A DNA stretch of 64,000 nucleotides from Patescibacteria group bacterium (GTDB taxonomy: Bacteria; Patescibacteria; Microgenomatia; Levybacterales; UBA12049), in contig JAMCTM010000027.1 of NCBI GenBank assembly GCA_023379465.1, forward strand, positions 31,195 to 95,194, given 5' to 3'. Position 1 is the stretch's first letter, and the number at the start of each line of letters is the position of its first letter. Shown piece by piece: positions 54,979 through 63,684 of this stretch. Both the position numbers and the translations under genes were made by a program. Under the pieces are notes generated by a model, which saw only the letters and a list, made by a program, of their open reading frames with translations, was not told where the DNA came from and did not search any database.

Positions 54979-57489
54979 ATGAAAATAATAAATTATTGCA
55001 ATAAAATTATCGAGTATTCATTTTACCTACTGTTTTTCCTCGTACCACTGGCATTAACAAGCGATACATCCGAACTTTTCGAGTTCAATAAACTTTGGGT
55101 AACGTTTATCTTAACGATAATAATCGGTGCCGCGTGGTTTACTAAAATGATCGTACGAAAAGAATTTAAACTGCAGAGAACACCGCTTGATATACCGATA
55201 GCGCTTTTCTTGGTCTCGGAAATTATTTCAACATTTATATCCCTGGATACCCACGTTTCAATTTGGGGCTATTACTCAAGGTTTAACGGAGGGCTCTTAT
55301 CTATACTCTCCTACGTATTCCTGTATTATGCCTACGTATCAAACCTTAGAGACGAAGAAAAAGACGAGAAGGAAAAAGACGGATACGATATTATTAAAAA
55401 ATCATATTTTTATATTGGCGGTATAGCGTTGTTTATTGTAGGGATATTGATTTCTTCGCAGATTAAAACTACTACGGAGGCGGGCGTTCCCTACCAAATG
55501 CTTGCGACACTTGTTACCGGGCTTGCGTCTTTCGCGCTTATAATGAAAGCGGCTCCTAAAGGGATCCTAAAAAGAACATTGTTCGCAATTTTATCCTCGG
55601 CCGCAATCGTCGTCTTGTGGGGTCTCCCGTCACATTTCGGTTACGATCCGACCTGTCTTTTGTTCAGGGGAACGCTCGACGTGTCCTGCTGGACTTCCGC
55701 CTTCCAGCCAAAGGTCAGGATTTTCTCTACTCTTGGTCAACCGGACTGGATGGCAGCATACCTTGCCGCGCTTCTTCCGATACTCATGATGCTGATGCTA
55801 AATTTTGTGAAGGGGAAAGAAATTTTCAACAGAAAAACAATTTTAAGCACCAACTTTTTAGGGGCAGCAGTATATTTTGTATTTTTCTATCTGACTTTCC
55901 TTGCGCTTATGTACACCGGTTCAAAATCGGCGATTATTGCAATATTTTTGGCATTTGTCTCTTTCTTTGCTTTTTATGCATGGTACTTCATAAGACCGCG
56001 CTTTGAAAAAGGCAAAAGTCTGTCAAACGGCCTGAAAATGTCGCTGTTAATGATATTTTCAATTTGTCTGATAGGTTTTTTTGCTGGATTTCCGGCAGGT
56101 TTTCCGTTCGGGCATCTTAATAACTATACATGGGATTCGATAAGGGCCCACTTTTCAAAACCTGTCGCTACAAAAACCGTTGCCGCTCCAACTCCGACTC
56201 CTCCGCCCGCGGTAGCCGCCGGCGAACTCGGAGGCACCGATTCCGGAATAATAAGGTATTACGTCTGGAAGGGGGCCATCGATATTTGGCAACACTATCC
56301 CATTTTTGGTACGGGTGTAGAGACCTATGCATTCGCTTACTATATGTTCCGCCCCCGCGGACACAATATGACTTCTGAATGGCAATACCTCTACAATAAG
56401 GCGCACAATGAATTCTTGAACTACCTCGCAACAACGGGAACAGTCGGGATAGTCACCTATCTTCTTATGATAGGGGCCTTCCTTTTCGTGAGCCTTAGGT
56501 ATCTTTATAAAAAAAGGGGTAAATATTCACAAAATGATTTTATTGTCTACTCTATTTTAGTCGGCTACGGAACTATCCTTGTTACCAATTTCGGGGGTTT
56601 CTCCGTTGTCATAACAAACATTTTCTTTTACATGTTCCCGGCACTTTTGTTTATTTACGCAGGTCTTATTAATTACGACAAGGCTTATACTTTCTCCATT
56701 TCTAAAAATGAACACTTACTGGTCGCAAGAGCTCAAAAAATATCCATGGGGATAATTATCCTTATAGCGGCCTACTTTATTTATACTCTCATAAATTACT
56801 GGCAGGCTGACAGAAATTATTATTACGGATTAAATTACGACCAGGCACAACAATTCCAGAAAGCTTATCCGTTCCTGAAAAATGCCGTCGACGCAAGACC
56901 GGGAGAGCCGGTTTTCCAGGATGAGTATGCATATAACAATGCCGTTCTTGCTACCTATTTCCTGGCGGAAGAGACCCAAAAAGGAGTAACTCAGCAACAG
57001 CAACAACAATACCAACAAATCGCAAAACAGCTGATCCAAACGGCCTTAGACACGGATAACAAGGTTATAACCGAACACCCTAACGACGTAGTGTTCTGGA
57101 AAACTAGGGTCAGGATGTTCTATGTTCTGTCGCAGGTTGATCCTTCCTACCTTCCTCAAGCCCTAACCGCAATTAAAAAAGCGGCACAACTGGCTCCAAC
57201 CGACCCGGATGTTTCATATAACCTTGGAGTTTTATACGGACAGACAGGAGACTTTCAGGATGCCATAAAAACACTTCAGCACACTGTCTATTTGAAGCCC
57301 GATTATCCGGGCGGAAAAGCTTATTATGCTCTTGCAATCTTCTATCACCAGCTGGCGATAGACAAAAATGGTAAAATAATTAACCAAACTTATAATCAAA
57401 AAGCAATTGACGAACTAAAAACCATGGAAAAACTATTCGGCGTAAATCCGCAGGCGCAAGACGCATTAAAGTCATGGGGAGCAAAATAA
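54979..57489 (+). CDS. O-antigen ligase-like membrane protein with TPR tail
   Basis: About 836 residues from ATG 54979; an ATG at 54886 is in frame but would overlap the mreB promoter. About ten to twelve membrane helices (to about residue 570) include the long loop with YYVWKGAIDIWQHYPIFGTG and RGHNMTSEWQYLYNKAHNEF, a pattern of the Wzy/WaaL polymerase-ligase family. Residues about 590-830 have tetratricopeptide-like repeats (YNLGVLYGQTGDFQDAIKTL). It could polymerise or ligate a surface glycan using the lipid carrier from UppS. Confidence 0.82.
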   Translation: MKIINYCNKIIEYSFYLLFFLVPLALTSDTSELFEFNKLWVTFILTIIIGAAWFTKMIVRKEFKLQRTPLDIPIALFLVSEIISTFISLDTHVSIWGYYSRFNGGLLSILSYVFLYYAYVSNLRDEEKDEKEKDGYDIIKKSYFYIGGIALFIVGILISSQIKTTTEAGVPYQMLATLVTGLASFALIMKAAPKGILKRTLFAILSSAAIVVLWGLPSHFGYDPTCLLFRGTLDVSCWTSAFQPKVRIFSTLGQPDWMAAYLAALLPILMMLMLNFVKGKEIFNRKTILSTNFLGAAVYFVFFYLTFLALMYTGSKSAIIAIFLAFVSFFAFYAWYFIRPRFEKGKSLSNGLKMSLLMIFSICLIGFFAGFPAGFPFGHLNNYTWDSIRAHFSKPVATKTVAAPTPTPPPAVAAGELGGTDSGIIRYYVWKGAIDIWQHYPIFGTGVETYAFAYYMFRPRGHNMTSEWQYLYNKAHNEFLNYLATTGTVGIVTYLLMIGAFLFVSLRYLYKKRGKYSQNDFIVYSILVGYGTILVTNFGGFSVVITNIFFYMFPALLFIYAGLINYDKAYTFSISKNEHLLVARAQKISMGIIILIAAYFIYTLINYWQADRNYYYGLNYDQAQQFQKAYPFLKNAVDARPGEPVFQDEYAYNNAVLATYFLAEETQKGVTQQQQQQYQQIAKQLIQTALDTDNKVITEHPNDVVFWKTRVRMFYVLSQVDPSYLPQALTAIKKAAQLAPTDPDVSYNLGVLYGQTGDFQDAIKTLQHTVYLKPDYPGGKAYYALAIFYHQLAIDKNGKIINQTYNQKAIDELKTMEKLFGVNPQAQDALKSWGAK

Positions 57490-57532
57490 GGCTATACTCA
57501 ATTTCTGTATCAACTTTGAACTCATTAATAAT

Positions 57533-58069
57533 ATGTCAGACATAATAATCGCCCCAAATCCCGTTCTTTCGGAGATATCCCAAAGTGTTACAAGCGTCGA
57601 CAAAACAATTCTGGGAATAATTGACGATATGAAACTGGCTCTTTCCCTGGCGAAAGATCCTGTCGGGGTCGGACTTGCCGCACCCCAAATAGGCAAAAGC
57701 CTAAGGATATTTATCGCAAAACCCACTCCAAAATCAGAAGTTTTTACCTTTATAAACCCCGTTATTACAAAAGAAGCAAATCTTGAAGCAAAACAGAAAA
57801 AAACTACCAAGCTTGAAGGATGCCTTTCGCTTCCTAATATTTGGGGTGAAGTTCAAAGATATAACGTAGTCACTGTCGAATTTATCGACGAACAGGGCCG
57901 AAAGCATAACAGGAAATTCAAAGGGTTTATGGCAACCATTATCCAGCACGAAATCGACCACCTTAACGGAATTATTTTCACCAAGAGAGTGTTAGAGCAA
58001 AAAGGCACGCTTTACAAATCCGAGAAAAACGAAAAAGGTGAAGACATATTTGAAGAAATAAATATATAG
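57533..58069 (+). CDS. def: Peptide deformylase
   Basis: 178 residues with all three motifs: GVGLAAPQIG (45-54), EGCLSLP (95-101) and QHEIDHLNG (138-146). The metal ligands Cys and two His are intact. It removes the formyl group from nascent proteins. The gene for the matching formyltransferase, fmt, follows 130 nt later. Confidence 0.97.
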   Translation: MSDIIIAPNPVLSEISQSVTSVDKTILGIIDDMKLALSLAKDPVGVGLAAPQIGKSLRIFIAKPTPKSEVFTFINPVITKEANLEAKQKKTTKLEGCLSLPNIWGEVQRYNVVTVEFIDEQGRKHNRKFKGFMATIIQHEIDHLNGIIFTKRVLEQKGTLYKSEKNEKGEDIFEEINI

Positions 58070-58201
58070 TCTGTAATGCCTGTGGTACGAGGACATTTTC
58101 GAAGAGATTAAAATATAGCTTAGGTTATCAGATATTAATCTTTAGCGTATGGATGATTGAAGCTATACGCTATTTTTTTAGCTATTTGCTATACTAAGTT
58201 C

Positions 58202-59062
58202 ATGAAAGTAGTTTTTTTTGGCTCGTCAAGATACGTCTCTCCGCTTCTTAATATGCTTCATAACAGCGTTGATCTTCCATTGGTCGTGACCACAGAACAA
58301 GGGAGCCAGGAGCCGGTAACTTTTTTCTGCAAAGCAAAAAAAATAAATTATATTTCGGTCCAAAAATCGGCAGAGATGATAGGGAATTTGGAAATTCAAT
58401 CAACCGGAGCAACTTTAGGAGTTGTTGCGGACTTTGGTGTAATAATCCCGCAGGAAGTTATAGATTTTTTTGAAAAAGGAATAATAAATGTCCACCCGTC
58501 GCTTTTGCCAAAATATAGGGGTCCAACTCCTGCGCAAAGCGCTATTTTAAACGGCGAAGAAACAACAGGCGTAAGTATAATTGAAATCGATAAATATATG
58601 GATCACGGTCCGATTATTGCACAGGCTGAGGCAAAAATTGATCCAAACGATACCGCCAGGTCCCTGTACGAAAAACTGTTCAAACTGGGCACACCCCTTC
58701 TTCAAGAAGTTGTCAACCAGTATGAAGCGGGGATTGTTAAAAAGACTCCACAGGACCATACGCAGGCAACTTTTACAAAACTTCTAACAAGGGATGACGG
58801 ATTTTTAGAGTTATCTTTTATTGTGTCCGACTCCGATTTCCTGAACAAAATGGTGAGGGCTTATTATCCGTGGCCGGGCGTCTGGACACGCTCAAAACTA
58901 AATGAGGAGGACGAGAAAATTATTAAATTTATGCCCGAAAAACAAATTCAAGTTGAGGGAAAAAGAGAAACGGGTTATAAGGATTTTATAAACGGTTACC
59001 CCAATGCCGATATAACCCTTCTTGATTTCCTAAGAAAGGAAGTAAATGAAAAGTCCGGTTAA
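58202..59062 (+). CDS. fmt: Methionyl-tRNA formyltransferase
   Basis: 286 residues from ATG 58202; a longer frame to 58157 lacks support since TGCTATACT ends 6 nt before 58202. Formyl-transfer motifs are intact: GVIIPQEVIDFF, NVHPSLLPKYRGPTPAQ and TTGVSIIEIDKYMDHGPI (Asn, His and Asp of the catalytic triad). It is somewhat shorter than E. coli Fmt (315). Formylation plus Def confirms a standard bacterial start-up, with leaderless starts compatible. Confidence 0.95.
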   Translation: MKVVFFGSSRYVSPLLNMLHNSVDLPLVVTTEQGSQEPVTFFCKAKKINYISVQKSAEMIGNLEIQSTGATLGVVADFGVIIPQEVIDFFEKGIINVHPSLLPKYRGPTPAQSAILNGEETTGVSIIEIDKYMDHGPIIAQAEAKIDPNDTARSLYEKLFKLGTPLLQEVVNQYEAGIVKKTPQDHTQATFTKLLTRDDGFLELSFIVSDSDFLNKMVRAYYPWPGVWTRSKLNEEDEKIIKFMPEKQIQVEGKRETGYKDFINGYPNADITLLDFLRKEVNEKSG

Positions 59063-59456
59063 CTGGGGTTTGGTTGCGTCCTTTGTAGGCACTGTGATCA
59101 TTCCCCTTTTATACTTATTAAACATTATAATCATTTCTCAAACACCTAACTCGGTTTCGTTTCCGCAAAACTTAAAAATTTTAGGGATATTAATAGCTGT
59201 CGTAGGACTTATATTTTGGATTCTGAGTTACATGAGTCTTGGAAACTCCTTCGGAGTTTTGCCACAAAAACAAAAAAAAGTTACGAGAGGTATTTATAAA
59301 TACTTTGACCACCCGATGTATATGGGAATCTGGCTTACTTTTTTCGGCCTGTCCTTAGCGAAGGCGTCATGGCAGGGCCTGGTTTTCTTGAATTTAATAC
59401 TTACTCCCCTATTTTTTATCCGTGCGGTTCTGGAAGAAAGTAAACTTGAAAAATAA
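59046..59456 (+). CDS. Isoprenylcysteine methyltransferase-family membrane protein
   Basis: 136 residues, three to four membrane helices. GIYKYFDHPMYMGIWLTFFG near residue 80 is the ICMT/PEMT-type signature, with Arg/Glu near the C-terminus. Bacterial members methylate unknown small or lipid substrates. It begins within the last 17 nt of fmt, preceded by AGGAAG as an SD. Confidence 0.8.
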   Translation: MKSPVNWGLVASFVGTVIIPLLYLLNIIIISQTPNSVSFPQNLKILGILIAVVGLIFWILSYMSLGNSFGVLPQKQKKVTRGIYKYFDHPMYMGIWLTFFGLSLAKASWQGLVFLNLILTPLFFIRAVLEESKLEK

Positions 59457-59472
59457 AACTTTTGAAATTAAT

Positions 59473-59715
59473 TTAAGCTGCTAAAACCGGAGCGTCCTGA
59501 GGCTGAACCGAAACTTCTTTTTTATTCACATTTTTTTGTCCCCTTAATTGCCTGAGACACTTCGTGCACAGTTTTACCCTTTTGTAACTGCCATCAACAA
59601 AAACCCTTGCACTATGAAGGTTAGGTTTAAAAATTTTTCTTGTCCTGTTTTTTGCGTGGGAAACATTATGTCCGTACATAACGCCCTTGCCGCAGTTGTA
59701 ACACTTTGCGCCCAT
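59473..59715 (-). CDS. rpmB: Ribosomal protein bL28
   Basis: 80 residues: AKCYNCGKGVMYGHNVSHAK and a conserved KPNLHSARV, with a four-Cys zinc-ribbon type (CYNC...CTKC). The C-terminus is a Gln/Asn-rich tail. Convergent to the ICMT-like gene. Confidence 0.95.
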   Translation of the reverse strand: MGAKCYNCGKGVMYGHNVSHAKNRTRKIFKPNLHSARVFVDGSYKRVKLCTKCLRQLRGQKNVNKKEVSVQPQDAPVLAA

Positions 59716-59818
59716 AAATTCTGGAAAATAGAAAATTGATTATTGATAGAATCTAACTTCTGACTCTACTATCCATCTTCGGCTTACTATGATATCATAG
59801 ATTTAAATTTTGAACAAT

Positions 59819-60481
59819 ATGGATTTATTTTCAGCGTTAATTACAATTGTTGTTTTAATATACTCGGCAATTCTTCATGAAATTGCGCACGGATTTGTTG
59901 CGGAACGCCTGGGTGACCCAACCGCAAGACTAATGGGGCGCTTGACGCTTGACCCGCGACCCCACATAGACCCCATAATGAGCATTCTACTTCCGCTTGT
60001 GCTTATTATTTCGGGATCCCCGGTCGTATTCGGAGCGGCCAAGCCTGTTCCCGTTGACCCGTTTAATTTACGCGAGGGAAGGAAAGATGTTGCCATTGTT
60101 TCGCTCGCGGGACCCGCGACGAACTTCCTTCTTGCAATAGTTGCCGCAATTATTATAAAAATACTTATTTTTGCAACACCGTTTTTTGGTTCAGGTCCTG
60201 CTCTGGGAACCGCTGTTATTGCGGCCGTTAACTTCCTTTATATAGTAGTTTATATAAACTTAATACTGGGGATATTTAACCTTATACCCATTCCTCCTCT
60301 TGACGGCTCAAAGGTTTTTTCTTTAGTTTTGCCCGAAAGAGATGCGGCGGCTTACCTTTCGATAGGACCACTTGGAATTTTTATAATATTTTTCCTTTTG
60401 CTTTTTCCTATAGGAGGGTTTTCTCTCGGAAGTTTTATCGGAAACCTTCTTAACTTTTCCTTAAAACTCTTAGGCCTGTGA
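59819..60481 (+). CDS. Site-2 protease family (M50), second copy
   Basis: 220 residues from ATG 59819. AILHEIAHGFVAE (zinc HExxH, about 19-31) and NLIPIPPLDGSKV carry the metal ligands; there is no PDZ domain, unlike RseP. Five membrane helices. It resembles the small family with broad intramembrane cleavage roles. A TTG codon at 59810 is an alternative start. Confidence 0.9.
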   Translation: MDLFSALITIVVLIYSAILHEIAHGFVAERLGDPTARLMGRLTLDPRPHIDPIMSILLPLVLIISGSPVVFGAAKPVPVDPFNLREGRKDVAIVSLAGPATNFLLAIVAAIIIKILIFATPFFGSGPALGTAVIAAVNFLYIVVYINLILGIFNLIPIPPLDGSKVFSLVLPERDAAAYLSIGPLGIFIIFFLLLFPIGGFSLGSFIGNLLNFSLKLLGL

Positions 60482-60495
60482 TATAATATAGGCCT

Positions 60496-61245
60496 ATGAA
60501 TATAGAAAAAGTTCCCCTGGCTAGGACAAATGCAATTGAGGCAATTCTTAATAAACACTACATGTATCTTGTTGTGGACCCTTATGCGGTTAACCTTATA
60601 GACAAGGGCAAAAGAAAAGGACAAGCAAGGCTCTCTTTTTACTCGGCATTTATAGTAAACGCGGCAGCCGAGCTGTATAAGGCGGGAGTTGTAGACAAAA
60701 TAGTCCTTTTTAGCGACGCGTCTTTTGGCAATAGGAAAGCTTCTACCGGAAAACTTATGAAAGACGCGCTTACCAAAAGAGGTAAGGGCTTACCTGATAT
60801 ATCCGAAGTAGACATTATTTATTTCAGCGATCCTAAGCTTAATAATACTGCCGCCCAGGTAAGAGCGCTTTCGAAAACTTTCCGAAAACAAGACAGCATG
60901 CTTTATTTAACCTGGAATTACCATAAAGAAAGGGTTCAAAATCATTTGGAAGGCTACGGTCTGAACAACACAACAGCTTTAATGGCCGATGACGTCCATA
61001 AGCATTTCATGCCTTCTTTTGACAAGGAAAAACTTGACTCGCTCCTCCCCCACGAAGAAATCGAAGAAATGGAATCCGGAAGAAGGAAATTATCAAAAGT
61101 AGACAAAAAAGGAAGAATTCCGCTTGCGGTAAGAATGTTTAGAAACGACGCCTTTACACTTGATAACGTACGCTTAAGCGACGGGAAACTTCATTTTATG
61201 TACAAACCCGGCAGCAAAAGGCTGCGCGAGGTTGCAAGCCAATAA
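60496..61245 (+). CDS. YdcF/DUF218-like protein
   Basis: 249 residues, soluble. The order ARLSFYSAFIVNAAAEL, VDKIVLFSDASFG and LNNTAAQVRALSK resembles DUF218 (YdcF/SanA) proteins, where similar segments form a Rossmann-like nucleotide-binding site; the identity is tentative. The promoter TGATATAAT ends 8 nt before ATG (leaderless type). Confidence 0.55.
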   Translation: MNIEKVPLARTNAIEAILNKHYMYLVVDPYAVNLIDKGKRKGQARLSFYSAFIVNAAAELYKAGVVDKIVLFSDASFGNRKASTGKLMKDALTKRGKGLPDISEVDIIYFSDPKLNNTAAQVRALSKTFRKQDSMLYLTWNYHKERVQNHLEGYGLNNTTALMADDVHKHFMPSFDKEKLDSLLPHEEIEEMESGRRKLSKVDKKGRIPLAVRMFRNDAFTLDNVRLSDGKLHFMYKPGSKRLREVASQ

Positions 61246-61262
61246 ATGCTATACTAAACTTC

Positions 61263-62342
61263 ATGACCCCAGCGGATCTGATCACTCTTCGCCTTATCAA
61301 CCAAAAACTTGTTAACAGCAATTTTGAAAAACCCGAAAATGTTGTTTCGTGGTTTGGCGCTATGCAATCACAGGATTTTGCCGCCGCAAAATGGGCACTT
61401 TCGCTAAGGACGAATTATAAGGCCGACCGGGAAATCGAAAGCATGTTTAACCAAGGCAAGATCCTTAGAACACACGTTATGCGCCCGACATGGCATTTTG
61501 TTGCCCCAAACGACATCCGTTGGCTTCTGGCGCTTACTTCCGAAAACGTTAAGAGGTTCAACGGTAATTATTTCCGAAGGTCGGGATACAACAGGGAAGT
61601 TTTTAAAAAAAGTAACACTGTTATACGAAAAGCCCTTGAAAAAAATGGCTTTATGACAAGAAACGAACTTAAACTAGCTCTTGAAAAATCAAAGATTCCT
61701 TTAAATAGCCTCGGGCTTTCATTTGTGATGATGCAGGCCGAACTTGAGGGAATTATCATAAGCGGCCCAAAAAGGGACAAGCAATTTACATACGCACTTC
61801 TTAAAAAACGCGCTCCTAAAGCTTTTTATCTGGAACATGAAGAGGCTTTGAAAGAATTAGTAAAGCGTTATTTTCAAAGCCACGGTCCGGCTCAAATACA
61901 GGATTTTGTCTGGTGGTCCGGAATTTCGGCAGCAAAAGCAAAAAAAGAAATAGAAAAATCCGCTCATAAATTAAAAAAGGCTGATATAAACGGAAAAGAT
62001 TATTTTTACCTTGAGCCGGCGATGAAAATTCCAAACATAATTGATACGGCTTATCTTATTCCGGGATTTGACGAATATTTTATTGCCTACAGGGACAGAA
62101 CCGAAATCCTGGACCAAAATTATGCCAAGCATCTTAATCTTGGCGGCGGTATGATAAACGGCGCAGTTATCGTAAACGGTAGGATGGTCGGCACATGGAA
62201 AAGACTTATCGTTAAAAACGAAGCTAAAATTACAATCAAACTCTTTGAAAAAATATCAAATCCGCAGACCGAAGCACTTAATAATCAAGCCTTAAAATAT
62301 GGAAATTTTGTAGGTTTACCGGTTACAACAAATTATGAGTAA
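61263..62342 (+). CDS. Winged-helix DNA-binding protein (AlkZ/YcaQ-like)
   Basis: 359 residues. MQSQDFAAAKWALSLR, RTHVMRPTWHFVAPNDI and QDFVWWSGIS match the HTH_42/AlkZ family. Relatives remove crosslinked or alkylated bases from DNA, but this one's function is inferred only. TGCTATACT ends 7 nt before ATG. Confidence 0.85.
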   Translation: MTPADLITLRLINQKLVNSNFEKPENVVSWFGAMQSQDFAAAKWALSLRTNYKADREIESMFNQGKILRTHVMRPTWHFVAPNDIRWLLALTSENVKRFNGNYFRRSGYNREVFKKSNTVIRKALEKNGFMTRNELKLALEKSKIPLNSLGLSFVMMQAELEGIIISGPKRDKQFTYALLKKRAPKAFYLEHEEALKELVKRYFQSHGPAQIQDFVWWSGISAAKAKKEIEKSAHKLKKADINGKDYFYLEPAMKIPNIIDTAYLIPGFDEYFIAYRDRTEILDQNYAKHLNLGGGMINGAVIVNGRMVGTWKRLIVKNEAKITIKLFEKISNPQTEALNNQALKYGNFVGLPVTTNYE

Positions 62343-62364
62343 GATTATAAACCCCCTTGTCAAG

Positions 62365-62392
62365 TTGACACACTGACCCCATTTGATATAAT
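62365..62392 (+). promoter_or_regulatory. Strong promoter of structured RNA / tRNA cluster
   Basis: TTGACA (62365-62370), 16-nt spacer, TATAAT (62387-62392) with TGA extended -10. No ORF starts within the next 300 nt. Confidence 0.85.
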
Positions 62393-62398
62393 TTAATT

Positions 62399-62566
62399 GT
62401 TCTTTGGTATAGGAGAAAGTTGGTAAGATTTTCCTCTACAATTTCACTGGACTTGAGGTATCCCGAATTTTTCGGGAGACAGGGCAAATTGTTATGTTAC
62501 CGCGTGTAGCAAACTGCGCCCACCTAATTAGAAGTTCGGGGAAACATCAACTTTTCTCAATACCAA
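62399..62566 (+). ncRNA. Candidate structured RNA, unassigned
   Basis: Starts just after the consensus promoter. Arms 62406-62422 and 62548-62564 pair at 15 of 17 positions (with two G-U), then TTTCCTC pairs with the GGGGAAA part before the second arm, giving a long rod. Inside lie a TTGAGGT/ACCTAA helix and two hairpins: TCCCGA/TCGGGA (62459-62477) and TGTTAC/GTAGCA with an outer GGGC/GCCC. RNase P, tmRNA and SRP conserved motifs are not seen; a 6S-like RNA remains possible. The tRNA cluster begins about 105 nt later and shows no other feature between. Confidence 0.45.
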
Positions 62567-62670
62567 GGACGAACTTATTTTATTTATCCCTCTTTCCTCA
62601 TTGGGACTTTTTGAAGTCTTTTCTCTTGTATTTCTTTTTGATAAAATCAAATTTGCAAGCGATGCGCAGT

Positions 62671-62745
62671 GCCGTCTTAGCTCAGTGGCAGAGCAGCTGT
62701 TTTGTAAACAGCAGGTCGTCGGTTCAAATCCGACAGACGGCTCCA
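62671..62745 (+). tRNA. tRNA-Thr (UGU)
   Basis: Cloverleaf with acceptor GCCGTCT/AGACGGC, anticodon loop TTTGTAA (anticodon TGT) and T arm GTCGG-TTCAAAT-CCGAC. Followed by T and an encoded CCA at 62743-62745; it is the only tRNA in the window with CCA. Confidence 0.95.
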
Positions 62746-62766
62746 AATTTGATAGAATGTTATCGC

Positions 62767-62850
62767 GCTGGGTTCGCGTAGCGGCAATCGCCTCTGGCTG
62801 TAGACCAGATGACCGTAAGGTCTGCGGGGGTTCGAGTCCCTCACCCAGCA
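62767..62850 (+). tRNA. tRNA-Tyr (GUA)
   Basis: Class II tRNA: acceptor GCTGGGT/ACCCAGC, anticodon loop CTGTAGA (anticodon GTA), long variable arm with GACC-GTAA-GGTC, T arm GGGGG-TTCGAGT-CCCTC. No CCA encoded. Confidence 0.95.
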
Positions 62851-62871
62851 CAAGGAGCAAAACGACGAAGC

Positions 62872-62943
62872 GCCGGCTTGGCTCAGTGGTAGAGCAAGTC
62901 ATTGGTAATGACTAGATCGTGGGTTCGATTCCCACAGCCGGCT
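62872..62943 (+). tRNA. tRNA-Thr (GGU)
   Basis: Acceptor GCCGGCT/AGCCGGC, anticodon arm AGTCA-TTGGTAA-TGACT (anticodon GGT), T arm GTGGG-TTCGATT-CCCAC. No CCA encoded. It complements the UGU isoacceptor 130 nt upstream. Confidence 0.95.
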
Positions 62944-62994
62944 CTGGAGAACTAACTATTCAAAATTTAGAAAGTTTCTGGTAAAATAGCGGTT

Positions 62995-63171
62995 ATGGCA
63001 AAAAAAGGAGAACACAGAGTAACACTTGGTTTAGTTTGTTCTGTTTGCAAAAACAGGAATTACGTCACGACCAGAAACAAGATTAATACGGAAGAGAAGC
63101 TATTTTTAAAAAAGTATTGCAAACATTGTCGCAAAGTAACCGATCATAAAGAAGTAGAAAAGCTAAAATAG
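62995..63171 (+). CDS. rpmG: Ribosomal protein bL33
   Basis: 58 residues: MAKKGEHRVTLGLVCSVCKN, RNYVTTRNKINTEEKLFLKK, YCKHCRKVTDHKEV. The CxxC...CxxC pairs are as in zinc-type bL33. It is placed between tRNA-Thr and tRNA-Trp as in many bacteria, but without secE-nusG after tRNA-Trp. Confidence 0.97.
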   Translation: MAKKGEHRVTLGLVCSVCKNRNYVTTRNKINTEEKLFLKKYCKHCRKVTDHKEVEKLK

Positions 63172-63265
63172 TATTTGGTTTTATATACTAAAAGCTTTAA
63201 AATCGACCCACAAATACCCCCTCTTTATACTTAATTACAAATACACTATACTATAATGCAAATCT

Positions 63266-63336
63266 AGGGGTATCGGTTAACGGTAAACCAGCGGTCTCCA
63301 AAACCGCGACTGGGGGTTCGATTCCCTCTACCCCTG
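63266..63336 (+). tRNA. tRNA-Trp (CCA)
   Basis: Acceptor AGGGGTA/TACCCCT, anticodon loop CTCCAAA (anticodon CCA), T arm GGGGG-TTCGATT-CCCTC. TATAAT at 63252-63257 ends only 8 nt before the mature 5' end, so the primary transcript needs almost no 5' trimming. Confidence 0.95.
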
Positions 63337-63346
63337 CAAAAATGTA

Positions 63347-63375
63347 TTGACAATTAATGTACAATTTGCTATCAT
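63347..63375 (+). promoter_or_regulatory. Toxin-antitoxin operon promoter
   Basis: TTGACA 63347-63352, 17-nt spacer, TATCAT 63370-63375 with TGC extended -10. ATG of the toxin-like gene is 6 nt later. It lies between tRNA-Trp and the operon. Confidence 0.85.
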
Positions 63376-63381
63376 GTCTAC

Positions 63382-63684
63382 ATGGCTTTTTCAATTAAGT
63401 TTAACGAAGAAAAAAATCAATTGTTAAAAGCCACGAGAAATATTAGTTTCGAGGATGTTTTGGAAGCAATGCAAGAGAAAAGGCTATTAGCTGATATCAG
63501 TCATCCTAGTCAAAAATATCCTCATCAAAGAGTCTATATTATACAAATAAATGATTATGCGTACGCTGTTCCCTATATTTTAAACGTAGAAAAACAAGAG
63601 ATATTTTTGAAAACTATTTATCCGAGCAGAATTTTTACTAAGACATATTTGAAAGGAGGCGAATATGAAAAAAAGAAGAAATAA
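63382..63684 (+). CDS. BrnT-like toxin
   Basis: 100 residues. The N-terminus IKFNEEKNQLLKATRNISFEDV resembles BrnT-type ribonuclease toxins (FDxxKN...H...SFE), and RVYIIQINDYAYAVPYIL and IFLKTIYPSR match the beta-sheet of the family, though the usual catalytic Glu/His are not clearly placed. Gene order toxin first, antitoxin second fits BrnTA. ATG is 6 nt past the -10 (leaderless type). Confidence 0.7.
   Translation: MAFSIKFNEEKNQLLKATRNISFEDVLEAMQEKRLLADISHPSQKYPHQRVYIIQINDYAYAVPYILNVEKQEIFLKTIYPSRIFTKTYLKGGEYEKKKK

Noticed and set aside
62528..62915. Long frames over the tRNA-Thr/Tyr/Thr region
   Set aside because: They read through tRNA genes on either strand and yield the familiar tRNA-shadow peptides.
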